NCBI RefSeq assembly: GCF_040958095.1
Contig: NC_091220.1
Coordinates: 18,940,393-19,004,392 of the forward strand
Direction of reading: 5' to 3'
From: Procambarus clarkii
Lineage: Eukaryota > Arthropoda > Malacostraca > Decapoda > Cambaridae
DNA length: 64,000 nucleotides
The translations under genes and the position numbers were made by a program. Below, piece after piece: positions 53,521-64,000 of this stretch. The notes beneath the pieces are model-generated. The model saw nothing but the letters and a program-made list of their open reading frames with translations, was not told where the DNA came from and made no database searches. Every line of letters begins with the position of its first letter. The stretch's first letter is position 1.

Positions 53521-54930
53521 GTATAAGTGACAGGATGAACAACCCAGCGGGTTTTCTTCCTATTGGGGAGTGTTGTACATGCTGCTATGGCGGTGTGTCC
53601 ACTCACAGGATGAGTGACGCTGCCCAATACTGTCACTATGGCGGTGTGTCCACTCACAGGATGAGTGACGCTGCCCAATACTGTCACTATGGCGGTGTGT
53701 CCACTCACAGGATGAGTGACGCTGCCCAATACTGTCACTATGGCGGTGTGTCCACTCACAGGATGAGTGACGCTGCCCAATACTGTCACTATGGCGGTGT
53801 GTCCACTCACAGGATGAGTGACGCTGCCCAATACTGTCACTATGGCGGTGTGTCCACTCACAGGATGAGTGACGCTGCCCAATACTGTCACTATGGCGGT
53901 GTGTCCACTCACAGGATGAGTGCCGCTGACCAATACTGTCACTATGGCGGTATGTCCACTCACAGGATGAGTGGCGCTGCCCAATACTGTCACTATGGCG
54001 GTGTGTCCACTCCCAGGATGAGTGGCGCTGCCCAATACTGTCACTATGGCGGTGTGTCCACTCACAGGATGAGTGGCGCTGCCCAATACTGTCACTATGG
54101 CGGTGTGTCCACTCACAGGATGAGTGGCGCTGCCCAATACTGTCACTATGGCGGTGTGTCCACTCACAGGATGAGTGGCGCTGCCCAATACTGTCACTAT
54201 GGCGGTGTGTCCACTCACAGGATGAGTGGCGCTGCCCAATACTGTCACTATGGCGGTGTGTCCACTCACAGGATGAGTGGCGCTGCCCAATACTGTCACT
54301 ATGGCGGTGTGTCCACTCACAGGATGAGTGACGCTGCCCAATACTGTCACTATGGCGGTGTGTCCACTCACAGGATGAGTGACGCTGCCCAATACTGTCA
54401 CTATGGCGGTGTGTCCACTCACACGATGAGTGACGCTGCCCAATACTGTCACTATGGCGGTGTGTCCACTCACAGGATGAGTGATGCTGCCCAATACTGT
54501 CACTATGGCGGTGTGTCCACTCACACGATGAGTGACGCTGCCCAATACTGTCACTATGGCGGTGTGTCCACTCACAGGATGAGTGACGCTGCCCAATACT
54601 GTCACTATGGCGGTGTGTCCACTCACAGGATGAGTGACGCTGCCCAATACTGTCACTATGGCGGTGTGTCCACTCACAGGATGAGTGACGCTGCCCAATA
54701 CTGTCACTATGGTGGTGTGTCCACTCACAGGGTGAGTGGCGCTGCCCAATACTGTCACTATGGCGGTGCGTCCACTCCCAGGATGAGTGGCGCTACCCAA
54801 TACTGTCACTATGGCGGTGTGTCCACTCACAGGATGAGTGACGCTGCCCAATACTGTCACTATGGCGGTGTGTCCACTCACAGGATGAGTGGCGCTGCTC
54901 AATAAACTCGCCCCTCGGGGCTAAATTTAA
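53521..54930 (+). repeat. 51-bp minisatellite (about 26 copies) inside AATAAAC element A
   Basis: Unit CTATGGCGGTGTGTCCACTC, ACAGGATGAGTGACGCTGCC, CAATACTGTCA. The array is preceded by element text (ATAAGTGACAGGATGAACAA) and followed by its normal end (CAATAAACTCGCCCCTCGG), so the element's own 3' module was amplified in place. Variants GTGACG and GTGGCG form blocks. Because 51 is a multiple of three, both strands carry long artefactual ORFs (456 and 501 codons). It lies in ZDHHC intron 1. Confidence 0.95.
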
Positions 54931-56100
54931 AAATTTAAGGAGCTAAATTTCTGATGCCCTCTTCTTGATATGAAGTAGCCAGTTTCTGATAGTGTGTATA
55001 TCAGTACTGTTCTTAGGAAGTGGCATGTAAAATCAATAGTGTAGCCTTGCCTTATTCAAAACAAATGTCCACAATCCTGTACATTGAATGTGTACTCAAT
55101 CAGGAAAGGTTAGGTAAGGTAATGTGATGTATTCGTTACAGGGAATAAGTTTTTCTGTACCTGAATAACACAGTAGTGGCTAAAAGATTTACCTCAGGAT
55201 TATAACCTCAGAAACTATAATAAGTCATTTTATGGGATACATGCTCGATTCAGGTAGTTTTTAAAGCTACAATACTGTATTTTGTCTGTAATGGTCATAT
55301 TTTCAGCATAGTATTTTGAAATTACAATACTGTAATTTGAAACTGTCAGGTGCCTCATAGGCTGTGAGATTTGTTATTACAGTATTAGGTATGTTATGTT
55401 TATAGTGTTAGTTTAATGCCAGTAGACCTAGTGAAGTAAAGCTTGACGTGTTTCAGTAGGTCATGGTTTGAGCCTGGCCTCAGGCCGGGCTTGGGGAGTA
55501 GAACAACTCCCAGAACCCCATCAAGCAGGTATCAAGCAGGGTTCATGTGGGGATTGCTAAACTTGCTCTAACCGAACCTACGATATATGTTAGGTATATG
55601 TTAAGCAAAATGTTTAATGTAGGTGTACAAAATGATTATCTAGCATGAAATGTGGTGTTCAAAATAAATTCAGTATTTGTATAAAATACTTGTATACAAA
55701 ATGTTAATGTCCATTTTATGTACAATTTGTATGAGCTTTGCCAAACAAGCACCTAATTTCTAGTTGCTATTGTAATAAGATCTTTTGCTGGCCTTAGGCA
55801 TTACTTTATTTTGTTTACATAAACATTCTAATGACAATTCAATTTCTCAATTTCTTTCTTTATTATGCACCCCATACCCATCCCGTGGGTGGTGGTGAAA
55901 AGAGTTACAGAGGCACATGATCGGTTCAGGTATTCTGGTGACAGACAAGATTTTATACACAATTGTTGCTAGCTTGAAGTTAATATTCTGTGATTGATAT
56001 CTGATCAGTAGTGAAATGTTATTTGTTTTCAAACATTTCTGAAGTAGCAGTCACGCTAGGTCTACAGGGAAATTAAAGTTTTGTCATGCTGTTTTATTTA
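54931..56100. other. ZDHHC intron 1, no gene seen
   Basis: Contains a GGCCTCAGGCCGGGC repeat piece (55470-55560) and, at 55857-55925, a minus-strand AATAAAC-B module (TTATGCACCCCATACCCATC). Confidence 0.6.
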
Positions 56101-56212
56101 TTTATTTATTTATATATATATATACAAGAAGGTACATTGGGATTGTGAAGATACGTAATACAGTAATTACAATCTTGTAAAGCCACTAGTACGCGCAGCA
56201 TTTCGGGCAGAA
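56101..56212 (-). mobile_element. SINE-4 tail
   Basis: Plus-strand text TATATACAAGAAGGTACATT, GCCACTAGTACGCGCAGCA, TTTCGGGCAG. Tail only. Confidence 0.7.
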
Positions 56213-56910
56213 TTATGTATTCTTTTATGTAATATTTATGTATTCTTTAGTACTGTATTTGCAACTCTCATCAACAATTGGCCCTGATCATGGGTAGAGC
56301 CTTGACATGAAGTAGGAAGTTATGAAAACTGTTTTAGTTATTAAGGTAATTTAAAAATATAAACCTTTATTCTGTCATAGTGGCAAGTTTTTTATTTGCA
56401 GTATAAAGTAAAGAATTAGAGCTATAGCAATGTGCAGAAGATGTAAAATAATAATGTATAATGTAGGAACTGTAATGTCAGGATCTTTTGGATATACTAT
56501 AAGAAATTCAAATTATGAACTTGGTTATTCTATTGAAACCTTATTACGATACCTGATTTACCCAAGGCTCATCTTCTATTTAGTAGCATCTTTGGGGAGG
56601 AAGCTAGTGGCTTGTCAAAAAAATCCCCCTAAAAATGCCACCAAAAAATGGTGGTTTGTCAAAAAATGTAGAACTGCACAGGCACTATCTTCCACAAAAG
56701 TAAAACTAATGCTCAGATAAGGGGTGTATCTACCCAAACAACCTACCCCTCCATGAGCTGAGGAAACCATTCATTCATCTGCATCATTCATACCCGATTT
56801 TTTTGACAAGGAAAAACGCTGGAAGGAAGCTGGCGGCTTGTCAAAAAAAAAAATTCCCCCATTTTTCCTGAGGATCTTTACGAACTGGAGAACTGCACTT
56901 TTTTTTTTTT
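56213..56910. other. ZDHHC intron 1, no gene seen
   Basis: A repeated motif pair (GTGGCTTGTCAAAAAAATCC at about 56607; GCGGCTTGTCAAAAAAAAAA at about 56831) hints at a duplication. No exon. Confidence 0.5.
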
Positions 56911-57178
56911 TGAGATATATACAAGAGTTGTTACATTCTTGTACAGCCACTAGTACGCGTAGCGTTTCGGGCAAGTCCTTAATCCTATGGTCCCTGGAAT
57001 ACGATCCCCTGCCGCGAAGAATCGTTTTTTCATCCAAGTACACATTTTACTGTTGCGTTAAACAGAGGCTACAGTTAAGGAATTGCGCCCAGTAAATCCT
57101 CCCCGGCCAGGATACGAACCCATGACATAGCGCTCGCGGAACGCCAGGCGAGTGTCTTACCACTACACCACGGAGACT
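56911..57178 (-). mobile_element. SINE-4 copy, full length
   Basis: On the minus strand: CCGTGGTGTAGTGGTAAGAC (A-box), GGGTTCGTATCCTGGCCGGG (B-box), CTGTAGCCTCTGTTTAACGC, tail CCCGAAACGCTACGCGTACT, ending ACTCTTGTATATATCTC. Confidence 0.9.
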
Positions 57179-57259
57179 GCAAAAAAAACTGTAGTTTTTT
57201 TTGCTCTTTGCGTTTTTTTTACTCTACAGTTTTGAACTGTAGTAATGTCTCGGCATTTA

Positions 57260-58690
57260 CGGCTTCAGTGGGTAGGCCGTTCTATGGGTTTATAACCCTA
57301 TGGGTGAAAAAAAACATCTTCTGTTCTTCATTGTGGCTTGTTGAACCTGAAGCTGTTGCCCCTTGTATGTGTCACATTTGACCTTTTAAAAGCTGGTCTG
57401 AATTAATGACCTCCAACTTGTTCAGTGTTTTAACATTTTTGATGAGATCATCCCAGTCATATTTAGTTTGCAGTGTTGTTAGTCCTGTGGCCCTTAAACT
57501 GTTCCTGGTATGAGAGGCAACTTAGTTTTGGAATGATTTCTGTCACTCGTGTGTTGAACTATCTCCAAAGCAGATATGGTATTCTGAAGATAAGGTCTCC
57601 ATGCTTGGATACAGTAGGTAAAATGGAGGTGCACCAAAGATTTGTACAGTTGAATAATCACTGTTTTCCTCAGAGGTGCAAAAGTTCATTTGAGTATTCC
57701 TAAGGTTCAGTTGGCTTTTCTCTACTGCAACCTTGTTGCAACCTTGACGATATGACTGTTGTCTGCTGGTGCAACTTTCAATGACTGATGCATTCTGATT
57801 CCTAGGTCCATCAATGACTGATGCATTCTGATTCCTAGGTCCATCAATGACTGATGCATTCCGATTCCTAGGTCCATCAATGACTGATGCATTCCGATTC
57901 CTAGGTCCATCAATGACTGATGCATTCCGATTCCTAGGTCCATCAATGACTGATGCATTCCGATTCCTAGGTCCATCAATGACTGATGCATTCTGATTCC
58001 TAAGTCCTTTTCTTCATCAATCTGCAAGGTAGTGTTGTTGATTTGATAGTTGTGGTGTGCATTGTTATGCCTTACATGCAAGGTCTTGCATTTTTTCAAT
58101 AGTAAATAGTATTTGCCGGTCTTCTGACCATTTTGGAGTTCATGTAGATCTCTTTATAAGGCCTCAATATCATTTTTGATTCCAACTTTACCATAGATAG
58201 TAGTGTCTTCTGCTCATTTGATGACATAGTTTTAAATATTCTCATCTTTGTTATTTATGTATTTGATAAAAAGACATTGCCCCCAAGATGGAGCCCTGTG
58301 GTACTCCAATCACCACATTTCTCCCGTCAGGTTCATTTCCATTTAGGACACCCCCCATACTTTGTTTTTATCATTATGTTATCCATTCTAGTACTTTACC
58401 ATTTATTCCATGTGCCTGTAATTTCATGGTCAGTCTTTTATATGGTACTTTATCAAATGGCTTAGAGAAGTCTATGTATACTATGTTTACTGGAAGTCTT
58501 TTGTCAGAATAGCGGGTTATCTTCTCTAAAAATATGAGCAGGCTTGTATGGCAGGAGATTTTAATAAAACAATGTTGGGTTGATATTACTAGTGTGTGCG
58601 CTGTGAAAGTAATTCCTTTCCTTAGGAATCTCTCTGAGCTTGCAGTTATGTGAGAGTAGGCAAATACAGTGCAGTTATAAATCAAATTGG
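57260..58690 (-). pseudogene. LINE reverse-transcriptase pseudogene with internal minisatellite
   Basis: The minus strand, in broken frames and in order, has FLEKITRYSDKRLPVNIVYI followed by DFSKPFDKVPYKRL (the D-F-x-K-A-F-D palm motif region), a VIGVPQGS-like segment, KTLHVRHNNAHHNYQINN and EEKDLGIRMHQSL, then RKTVIIQLYKSLV-like text and a worn C-terminus. This is the palm-to-thumb order of a CR1/Jockey-type reverse transcriptase. A 33-bp tandem repeat within it adds seven in-frame copies of LGIGMHQSLMD. It lies antisense in ZDHHC intron 1 and is broken. Confidence 0.75.
57776..58008 (-). repeat. 33-bp minisatellite within reverse-transcriptase pseudogene, 7 copies
   Basis: Plus-strand unit CAATGACTGATGCATTCCGA plus TTCCTAGGTCCAT. 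On the minus strand each unit encodes 11 residues, so the frame is kept. Copies differ at one site (CTG or CCG). Confidence 0.95.
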
Positions 58691-59229
58691 ACTACTCATG
58701 AAATATAACGTCTACTCATGACATGACATTATCTTATTGAAACCAACATAAACATCATAAATACTTTTTGTTCACACTTCACAAAGTTTTGTTCACACAA
58801 ATTACACAGGTGGGTAAGCCAGAGGCACGAGACTCATGCAAGAATCGTCTCCCCTCTCTCACCATTCCCCCATTCCCGCATCCACTGCTCCCTCCCTTCC
58901 TTTCCCCAAACAAATAGTTGCATAGTGAACAGTATTGAACAAGAACTTTTAAATGCGAACCTCCAGTAATTATTATTGCAGTAACTACAAATTATAATTG
59001 TTAGTTTGCTGCAGATTTACATTGTAAAACATGTTGATATTCAGGCAGTTGTTTAGTCTAAACTTCAGTACAATATTTTTTATATTTCCAGTTAATTAAA
59101 TTTTGATGAAAGAACTGAACATTTTGTATTGTTTGTAATAGTACAATTTTCTTTTGTTTGGGTTTCATTCTTGACATGTTGAGGGTTCGTAGATGTAGAT
59201 AAATGTGTTAACGCTGTTCTCCTTTGCAG
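58691..59229. other. ZDHHC intron 1, 3' part
   Basis: AT-rich, no repeat family recognised. It ends in the pyrimidine-rich acceptor GTTCTCCTTTGCAG. Confidence 0.7.
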
Positions 59230-59351
59230 GTGTATATCTTTGTACACGAGATGGGGCATCTACGTACCTGTGTACCAGGGTGTCGTCACACTCTTTGTGG
59301 TGCTCAATTTTTCTTTAGCCACTTTCATGGATCCTGGAGTTATACCAAAAG
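59230..59351 (+). CDS. Zdhhc8: ZDHHC5/8-type palmitoyltransferase, exon 2
   Basis: Bounded by acceptor CTCCTTTGCAG and donor GTAAGA (59352). It encodes CISLYTRWGIYVPVYQGVVT, LFVVLNFSLATF (TM2) and MDPGVIPK. The ATFMDPG motif just after TM2 is characteristic of DHHC proteins, and the PVYxxxxxLFVxxNFxxATFMDPGxxP string matches the ZDHHC5/8 branch closely. It ends in phase 1. Membrane enzyme of the Golgi or plasma membrane in known relatives. Confidence 0.92.
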
Positions 59352-60050
59352 GTAAGAGCAACGTTTCCAGTGCAAATCAAGATTACAAGATAGTTCATGA
59401 ATTTGTTTATTTACAGAGCATAGAATTTTTCTCTTTAATGTGTCAAATTTGAATACTATTCAGCCAATCTAAAATCACGAATCAAAAATTTCCAAACACC
59501 GTACATTACCGTAAGACAGTTTACGTTCCCTTCTGCGTCAACGTATTAAGCTAATTAGATCACTGGAAAGTTGAATGATTTTTGCTAAATAACACAACAG
59601 TTTTCTGGTATAGTTTCCTCATTTTCTTGTGGGTGCTCTAAAGGTTTTAAATATTAAATGAATTGCATTACTTTAGTCATTGTTGAAATTGTTGGTTTGT
59701 TATTTATTTGTTTTTGTTTGGTTTTGCTGGTTCTGCAGTGATGCAGCAGGTTAGGGTTGTTGTTTGTTGTTGTTTTTAGATTTAGCTACTCGGAACGAAG
59801 TGTCCATGTAGCACGGGCTATGGTGAGCCCGTAAGGCCAGGTTAGGGGTGGGTTTTATCTAGTTGGCATATTGAACTGCTGAGCCAGTCCTAGTAAGATT
59901 TTATTATGTAAAGTGTTGTTATATTACAGTTGCTACGGCTACATAACATAAGCATAGGGATAGGAAATTTTAATTGTTATTAAACTAATACACTAATTTT
60001 TGATTGTTATTAAACTAATAAACTAATCTGATATTTCTTCAATATTTCAG
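59352..60050 (+). other. ZDHHC intron 2 with hairpin element
   Basis: A hairpin-element copy is at 59765-59832 (TTTTAGATTTAGCTACTCGG, GCACGGGCTATGGTGAGCCC). The intron ends in CTTCAATATTTCAG. Confidence 0.85.
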
Positions 60051-60208
60051 CCTCAACAGACGAAGACCGGGATGATGACTTTAGAGCTCCGCTATATAAG
60101 AATGTTGAAATAAATGGCATCACTGTCCGTATGAAGTGGTGTGTAACATGTCATTTTTATCGGCCCCCTCGTTGCTCACATTGTTCCGTATGCAACCATT
60201 GTATTGAG
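60051..60208 (+). CDS. Zdhhc8: ZDHHC5/8-type palmitoyltransferase, exon 3 (CRD)
   Basis: Reads [19 protein letters not shown], then [20 protein letters not shown] and [11 protein letters not shown], to donor GTGAGT (phase 0). This is the acidic [14 protein letters not shown] linker specific to ZDHHC5/8, then the first part of the Cys-rich domain: [22 protein letters not shown], which binds two zinc ions. The first base pair joins exon 2 to give Ala. Confidence 0.96.
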
Positions 60209-61483
60209 GTGAGTTACTTTCCCTTGTATGTACACTGGTTTGAGGTGGACAGTAGAGTTCACATTTTTGTATATTAAGGTTAAATCACTACATTTTCTAT
60301 TGCATTTTGTTTCGTAATCTACCACCAGTCATGTAAATAACTTGCAGAAACACCAGTAAACATCTGCCTCATTGGTGTGTCCTTTAATGCAACTTCACCT
60401 TGGGAATGTCGTTTATGAAACTGCCTTGCATTTCTTGCTTATAGCCTTTTAATTATATATATATATTGTTTGAGAAGCTTGGAATAGTATTTGTTTGTAA
60501 CGTCAATCTGTTATTTAATGGGTATCTCTAGCAAGGATCCATGTGCTAGTGCCTATGTATTTTTTGCATCCTTGCAACTTTGGTTAATTCTGTGTTTTAC
60601 GCTGTCCTCCCTTTTGGCAGAAACAAACTTGTCAACTGCTTCCCAACATTTCTGAGCGAGGAATTCCATCATGTCTTGTATGGTCCTTCCTCTGAGTTGT
60701 GTGTCAAATGGTACATGTACTTCTGATAGACATACTCTTACTGCCTCCTAATTTACCCTTCAGTCTGACAGCTTTGCACCATCTGATCCTCTTTACTGAA
60801 CCAGTCATTCCTACTTCGGCTGTATACTAAAAATGCTAATTCAGTACACAGAACTTGCTCATCTCATAAGGGGCTTTAAATCTCATTTTCCATATATCTG
60901 ACTCAATTTCCATATATCTGACTCAAGAGTGAATATCAACTCAAATCTGGCTGGTTGGTTCATAGTTGCCCCCCCCCCCCCTTGAACTTCCTTGTAATTC
61001 CCTTGAATGTTAGTTTAAAATAATTTCCTTAAGATCCTTAACAAGTTATAGCACAAATCAGTTTGATGACATTTCAAGGAATGCATCCTTCATGTTAAAA
61101 AAAAAAGAGAGAAGGAATTGGGAGTCTTACTATATTTCACAGCATTTAATTTGTTTAAAATAGTTGTTGTATTGTAATTCATGCTTTAACCCCATTCAGT
61201 AGACTGAGAAGCATGTCCATGTATACAATTTGAATGGCTGATTTAGTGTTTTGTGTTGGAGCTACACCACCATATTTCATTTCTTAAATATCTTTTATTT
61301 GTATGGATTTTGACCATTTCATTATTTTTCATTTTAATAACTGTTTCTTTCCTGTGTATCATGATTTTTGCCTTTTTAACATTTTTTTTTTTTCCAATAG
61401 CACATGCTATTCCTATCTTGTTTATTCTTTAACTTATAGGTTATGGGTTAATATTTTATAGGTTATAGGTTATCTTTAACATT
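60209..61483. other. ZDHHC intron 3, first part
   Basis: No repeat family recognised apart from C and T runs. A 20-bp direct repeat (CATATATCTGACTCAA) lies near 60892-60925. Confidence 0.6.
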
Positions 61484-62348
61484 CGGTTGTGTTGTCAGTG
61501 TAGCGCCTCTGTATGACTGTCGTCTGGTTGTGTTGCCAGTGTAGCGCCTCTGTATGACTGTCGTCTGGTTGTGTTGCCAGTGTAGCGCCTCTGTATGACT
61601 GTCGTCTGGTTGTGTTGCCAGTGTAGCGCCTCTGTATGACTGTCGTCTGGTTGTGTTGCCAGTGTAGCGCCTCTGTATGACTGTCGTCTGGTTGTGTTGC
61701 CAGTGTAGCGCCTCTGTATGACTGTCGTCTGGTTGTGTTGCCAGTGTAGCGCCTCTGTATGACTGTCGTCTGGTTGTGTTGCCAGTGTAGCGCCTCTGTA
61801 TGACTGTCGTCTGGTTGTGTTGCCAGTGTAGCGCCTCTGTATGACTGTCGTCTGGTTGTGTTGCCAGTGTAGCGCCTCTGTATGACTGTCGTCTGGTTGT
61901 GTTGCCAGTGTAGCGCCTCTGTATGACTGTCGTCTGGTTGTGTTGCCAGTGTAGCGCCTCTGTATGACTGTCGTCTGGTTGTGTTGCCAGTGTAGCGCCT
62001 CTGTATGACTGTCGTCTGGTTGTGTTGCCAGTGTAGCGCCTCTGTATGACTGTCGTCTGGTTGTGTTGCCAGTGAAGCGCCTCTGTATGACTGTCGTCTG
62101 GTTGTGTTGCCAGTGTAGCGCCTCTGTATGACTGTCGTCTGGTTGTGTTGCCAGTGTAGCATCTCTGTATGACTGTCGTCTGGTTGTGTTGCCAGTGTAG
62201 CATCTCTGTATGACTGTCGTCTGGTTGTGTTGCCAGTGTAGCATCTCTGTATGACTGTCGTCTGGTTGTGTTGCCAGTGTAGCGCCTCTGTATGACTGTC
62301 GTCTGGTTGTGTTGCCAGTGTAGCGCCTCTGTATGACTGTCATCTGGT
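61484..62348 (+). repeat. 41-bp minisatellite, about 21 copies, in ZDHHC intron 3
   Basis: Unit TGTAGCGCCTCTGTATGACT, GTCGTCTGGTTGTGTTGCCA, G. Nearly all copies are identical; a few have CATCTC in place of CGCCTC, grouped at 62158-62245. Because 41 is not a multiple of three, one array opens three overlapping minus-strand ORFs, which are artefacts. Confidence 0.96.
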
Positions 62349-63408
62349 TTATAGGACAGTTTTCTACTAATTCCCTCTACTGGCGATGGTTTTGTTTGGT
62401 AGATTATTGAAGGGTTATTACAATTTGAAGTGCTTGATAATTTTGTTTGCGTTCTGGCCAGTGGTTAGATAAGCTTTGTTGGGCTTGCCGCAATGTATAG
62501 TACCTTCAATATTTTATGTCATTCGCTATATAATTTCATCTTCAGCTCCCCCTTCCCCTCTTCCACTTTGTCTTGTAGGTTAAAGCTCTCTTCGTAGACT
62601 GCACGCAATGAATGCCTACATTACACATTGCTTTTCTCCTTCCCTCCCTGTCCACAGACTTCCTCTTCTACCTCTGTGAGGTGTTATTTACTGTTCATCT
62701 GACATCAGGAAAGAAATGCAAAGAAAAAAATAAACGTTGTCATGTAAGCATTGAAGATGTCTATTTTTCAGTCGGTATTTATATTGTTATTTTCCTTTGT
62801 TAATATGTTATCCTTGGTTTCTTATTTGAAGATTTTCCATGGGAGAAATAGAGTTGAGTGTTTTTTCTGTCAAAATCAAATAGGGATTTATATTATCACA
62901 TTTACATAATTAGCGGTTTAATTACTTGAAACACATTATTAGAGCACAGTTGTGTTTAGAGATTCAATTTTAATCATTTTTTTTCAAATTTTGCTTTCTG
63001 TTTAGTCACCCTTTTCCAATTCACTGATTTCTAATTTCATCCTCTCATTTATGGGCATGTGTTGATATTTGTGCATTCTGAAGCCACTTTTTATTCTTTT
63101 CACTCTTAATTATGTCTTTTCATGCCCTTTGAAGTGGTATTTTAAGTTTTATGTTGCCAGTGCCTCTCCATATATCTGCTTGCCTGTCTCTTAGGTTCTA
63201 GTCTAATCAATAACATGAAACTTGAGCAGAATTACTTGTGTTTTTAGCTCTTAGGCTTATGATGTTGAGACGATGAAGAACTAAATTGCTTGATCAGTAG
63301 TTTTTATCAGTCATACGGTTTTTAAATGCAGAAAAAAATTTGGAAGATACATGAAAATAGACTAGCAAGTAGGTAGGTTCATGCTCTAATGTCTCTATTT
63401 ACTTCCAG
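62349..63408. other. ZDHHC intron 3, last part
   Basis: AT-rich with T runs. No exon or repeat seen. It ends in TCTATTTACTTCCAG. Confidence 0.7.
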
Positions 63409-63581
63409 ACGTTTGACCATCATTGCCCATGGGTTAACAATTGCATAGGCCGACGGAACTATCGCTATTTCTTCATGTTCCTCTGTTCCCTCAGCATCCA
63501 CATGATATCCATCTTCACATTTTGCCTCATCCATGTACTTGATAGAAAAGAATATCTTACAGAGCCGAATACTATTGTGAG
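63409..63581 (+). CDS. Zdhhc8: ZDHHC5/8-type palmitoyltransferase, exon 4 (DHHC and TM3)
   Basis: Starts [20 protein letters not shown]: the catalytic DHHC with the active-site cysteine, then the conserved C-x4-N and the NYRYF entry to TM3. Then [19 protein letters not shown] (TM3) and [18 protein letters not shown], and a strong donor GTAAGT at 63582 (phase 2). The enzyme transfers palmitate from acyl-CoA to its own Cys and then to substrate cysteines. The rest (TM4, TTxE motif and the long tail of ZDHHC5/8) lies beyond the window. Confidence 0.96.
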
Positions 63582-63690
63582 GTAAGTAATTATTATTTAG
63601 TATTATTTTGTGTGTATACATCATATATAGTATGGATTTGGATAAAATAAGATTTGGATAAAATACTAGTGATATGCAGTATGAAATATA

Positions 63691-64000
63691 CAGTGGAACC
63701 TCGGTTGACGACTGCCCTAGAGTACGAATTTTTTGGTATACGGCGTCAAATTCATCATAAAATTTTAATTGGTGTTCGACGTCTGATCGTACGTGTATGG
63801 GTCGAATGAGCACGGGTGCTGGGGGTGCGGGGGCGAGGCGCACTCAGTTTGTTTACAAAGTACTGTGTATTCCACGTAGTGATGACGGCGGCCATGCTTG
63901 AGTTTATTCGTTTGCCTTGTTCGGGTTAAATGTAGACACAGTATTGGCTTTTGTATATATTTATTGAGTGAGGCAAACAGGTGTATAACTGGCCAGCCGA
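63691..64000 (+). mobile_element. Possible pogo/Tigger-like DNA transposon left end
   Basis: CAGTGGAACCTCGGTTGACG starts directly after a TA, as expected for a Tc1/mariner or pogo-Tigger end with TA target duplication. It continues with GAATTTTTTGGTATACGGCG-type sequence and no ORF before the window ends. The right end is out of view, so the class is inferred from the terminus only. Confidence 0.5.

Noticed and set aside
53397..54905. Two very long ORFs on opposite strands (501 and 456 codons)
   Set aside because: They are the two readings of a 51-bp tandem repeat whose length is a multiple of three. No splice or start support, and the array lies in an intron.
61463..62343. Three overlapping minus-strand ORFs of 228-282 codons
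   Set aside because: One 41-bp repeat read in three frames.

Overview
This is eukaryotic, almost certainly arthropod, nuclear DNA. Coding exons are short, far apart and bounded by GT/AG introns. Most of the window is dispersed and tandem repeats. The repeat mix is several tRNA-derived SINE families, LINE reverse-transcriptase relics, long GT/AC and GA microsatellites, and many minisatellites. With the invertebrate-type proteins it suggests a decapod crustacean (crayfish, lobster or crab type). That assignment is inference; no marker gene proves it.

Genes, left to right. (1) 319-4004, minus strand: four exons of an SLC6 Na+/Cl- coupled transporter covering TM1 to TM4, continuing off the left edge, with the N-terminal exon not found. 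(2) 28643-28872, minus strand: a probable first coding exon of an unrecognised protein, with a TATA box, an upstream ORF and a good splice donor. (3) 46056-47543, minus strand: a 495-codon open reading frame for an unrecognised, probably disordered protein with five YNPYQ-type repeats. (4) 52831 to beyond 63581, plus strand: four exons of a ZDHHC5/8-type palmitoyltransferase, from the start codon through the DHHC domain into TM3, continuing off the right edge. These genes show no operon-like or pathway link.

Everything else is repeats. Minisatellites: 34 bp at 4.0-5.3 kb (in an SLC6 intron, touching the splice acceptor), 37 bp at 13.6-14.5 kb, 20 bp at 24.8-25.9 kb (51 identical copies), 46 bp at 37.8-38.2 kb, 23/24 bp at 42.2-43.1 kb, 56 bp at 44.9-45.3 kb, 51 bp at 53.6-54.9 kb (ZDHHC intron 1) and 41 bp at 61.5-62.3 kb (ZDHHC intron 3). 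Dispersed families: five tRNA-derived or SINE-like families (called SINE-1 to SINE-5 here), a palindromic MITE of about 260 bp (seven copies), a hairpin element, a short AATAAAC-ending element, and LINE 3' ends.

The most interesting structures are inverted-dimer SINEs with intact 10- and 14-bp target-site duplications; two related elements whose AATAAAC-ending 3' modules have been amplified into 37- and 51-bp arrays; a TATA promoter whose upstream flank is tandemly duplicated; and several perfect short-loop palindromes. I found no CRISPR array, rRNA or intact tRNA gene.
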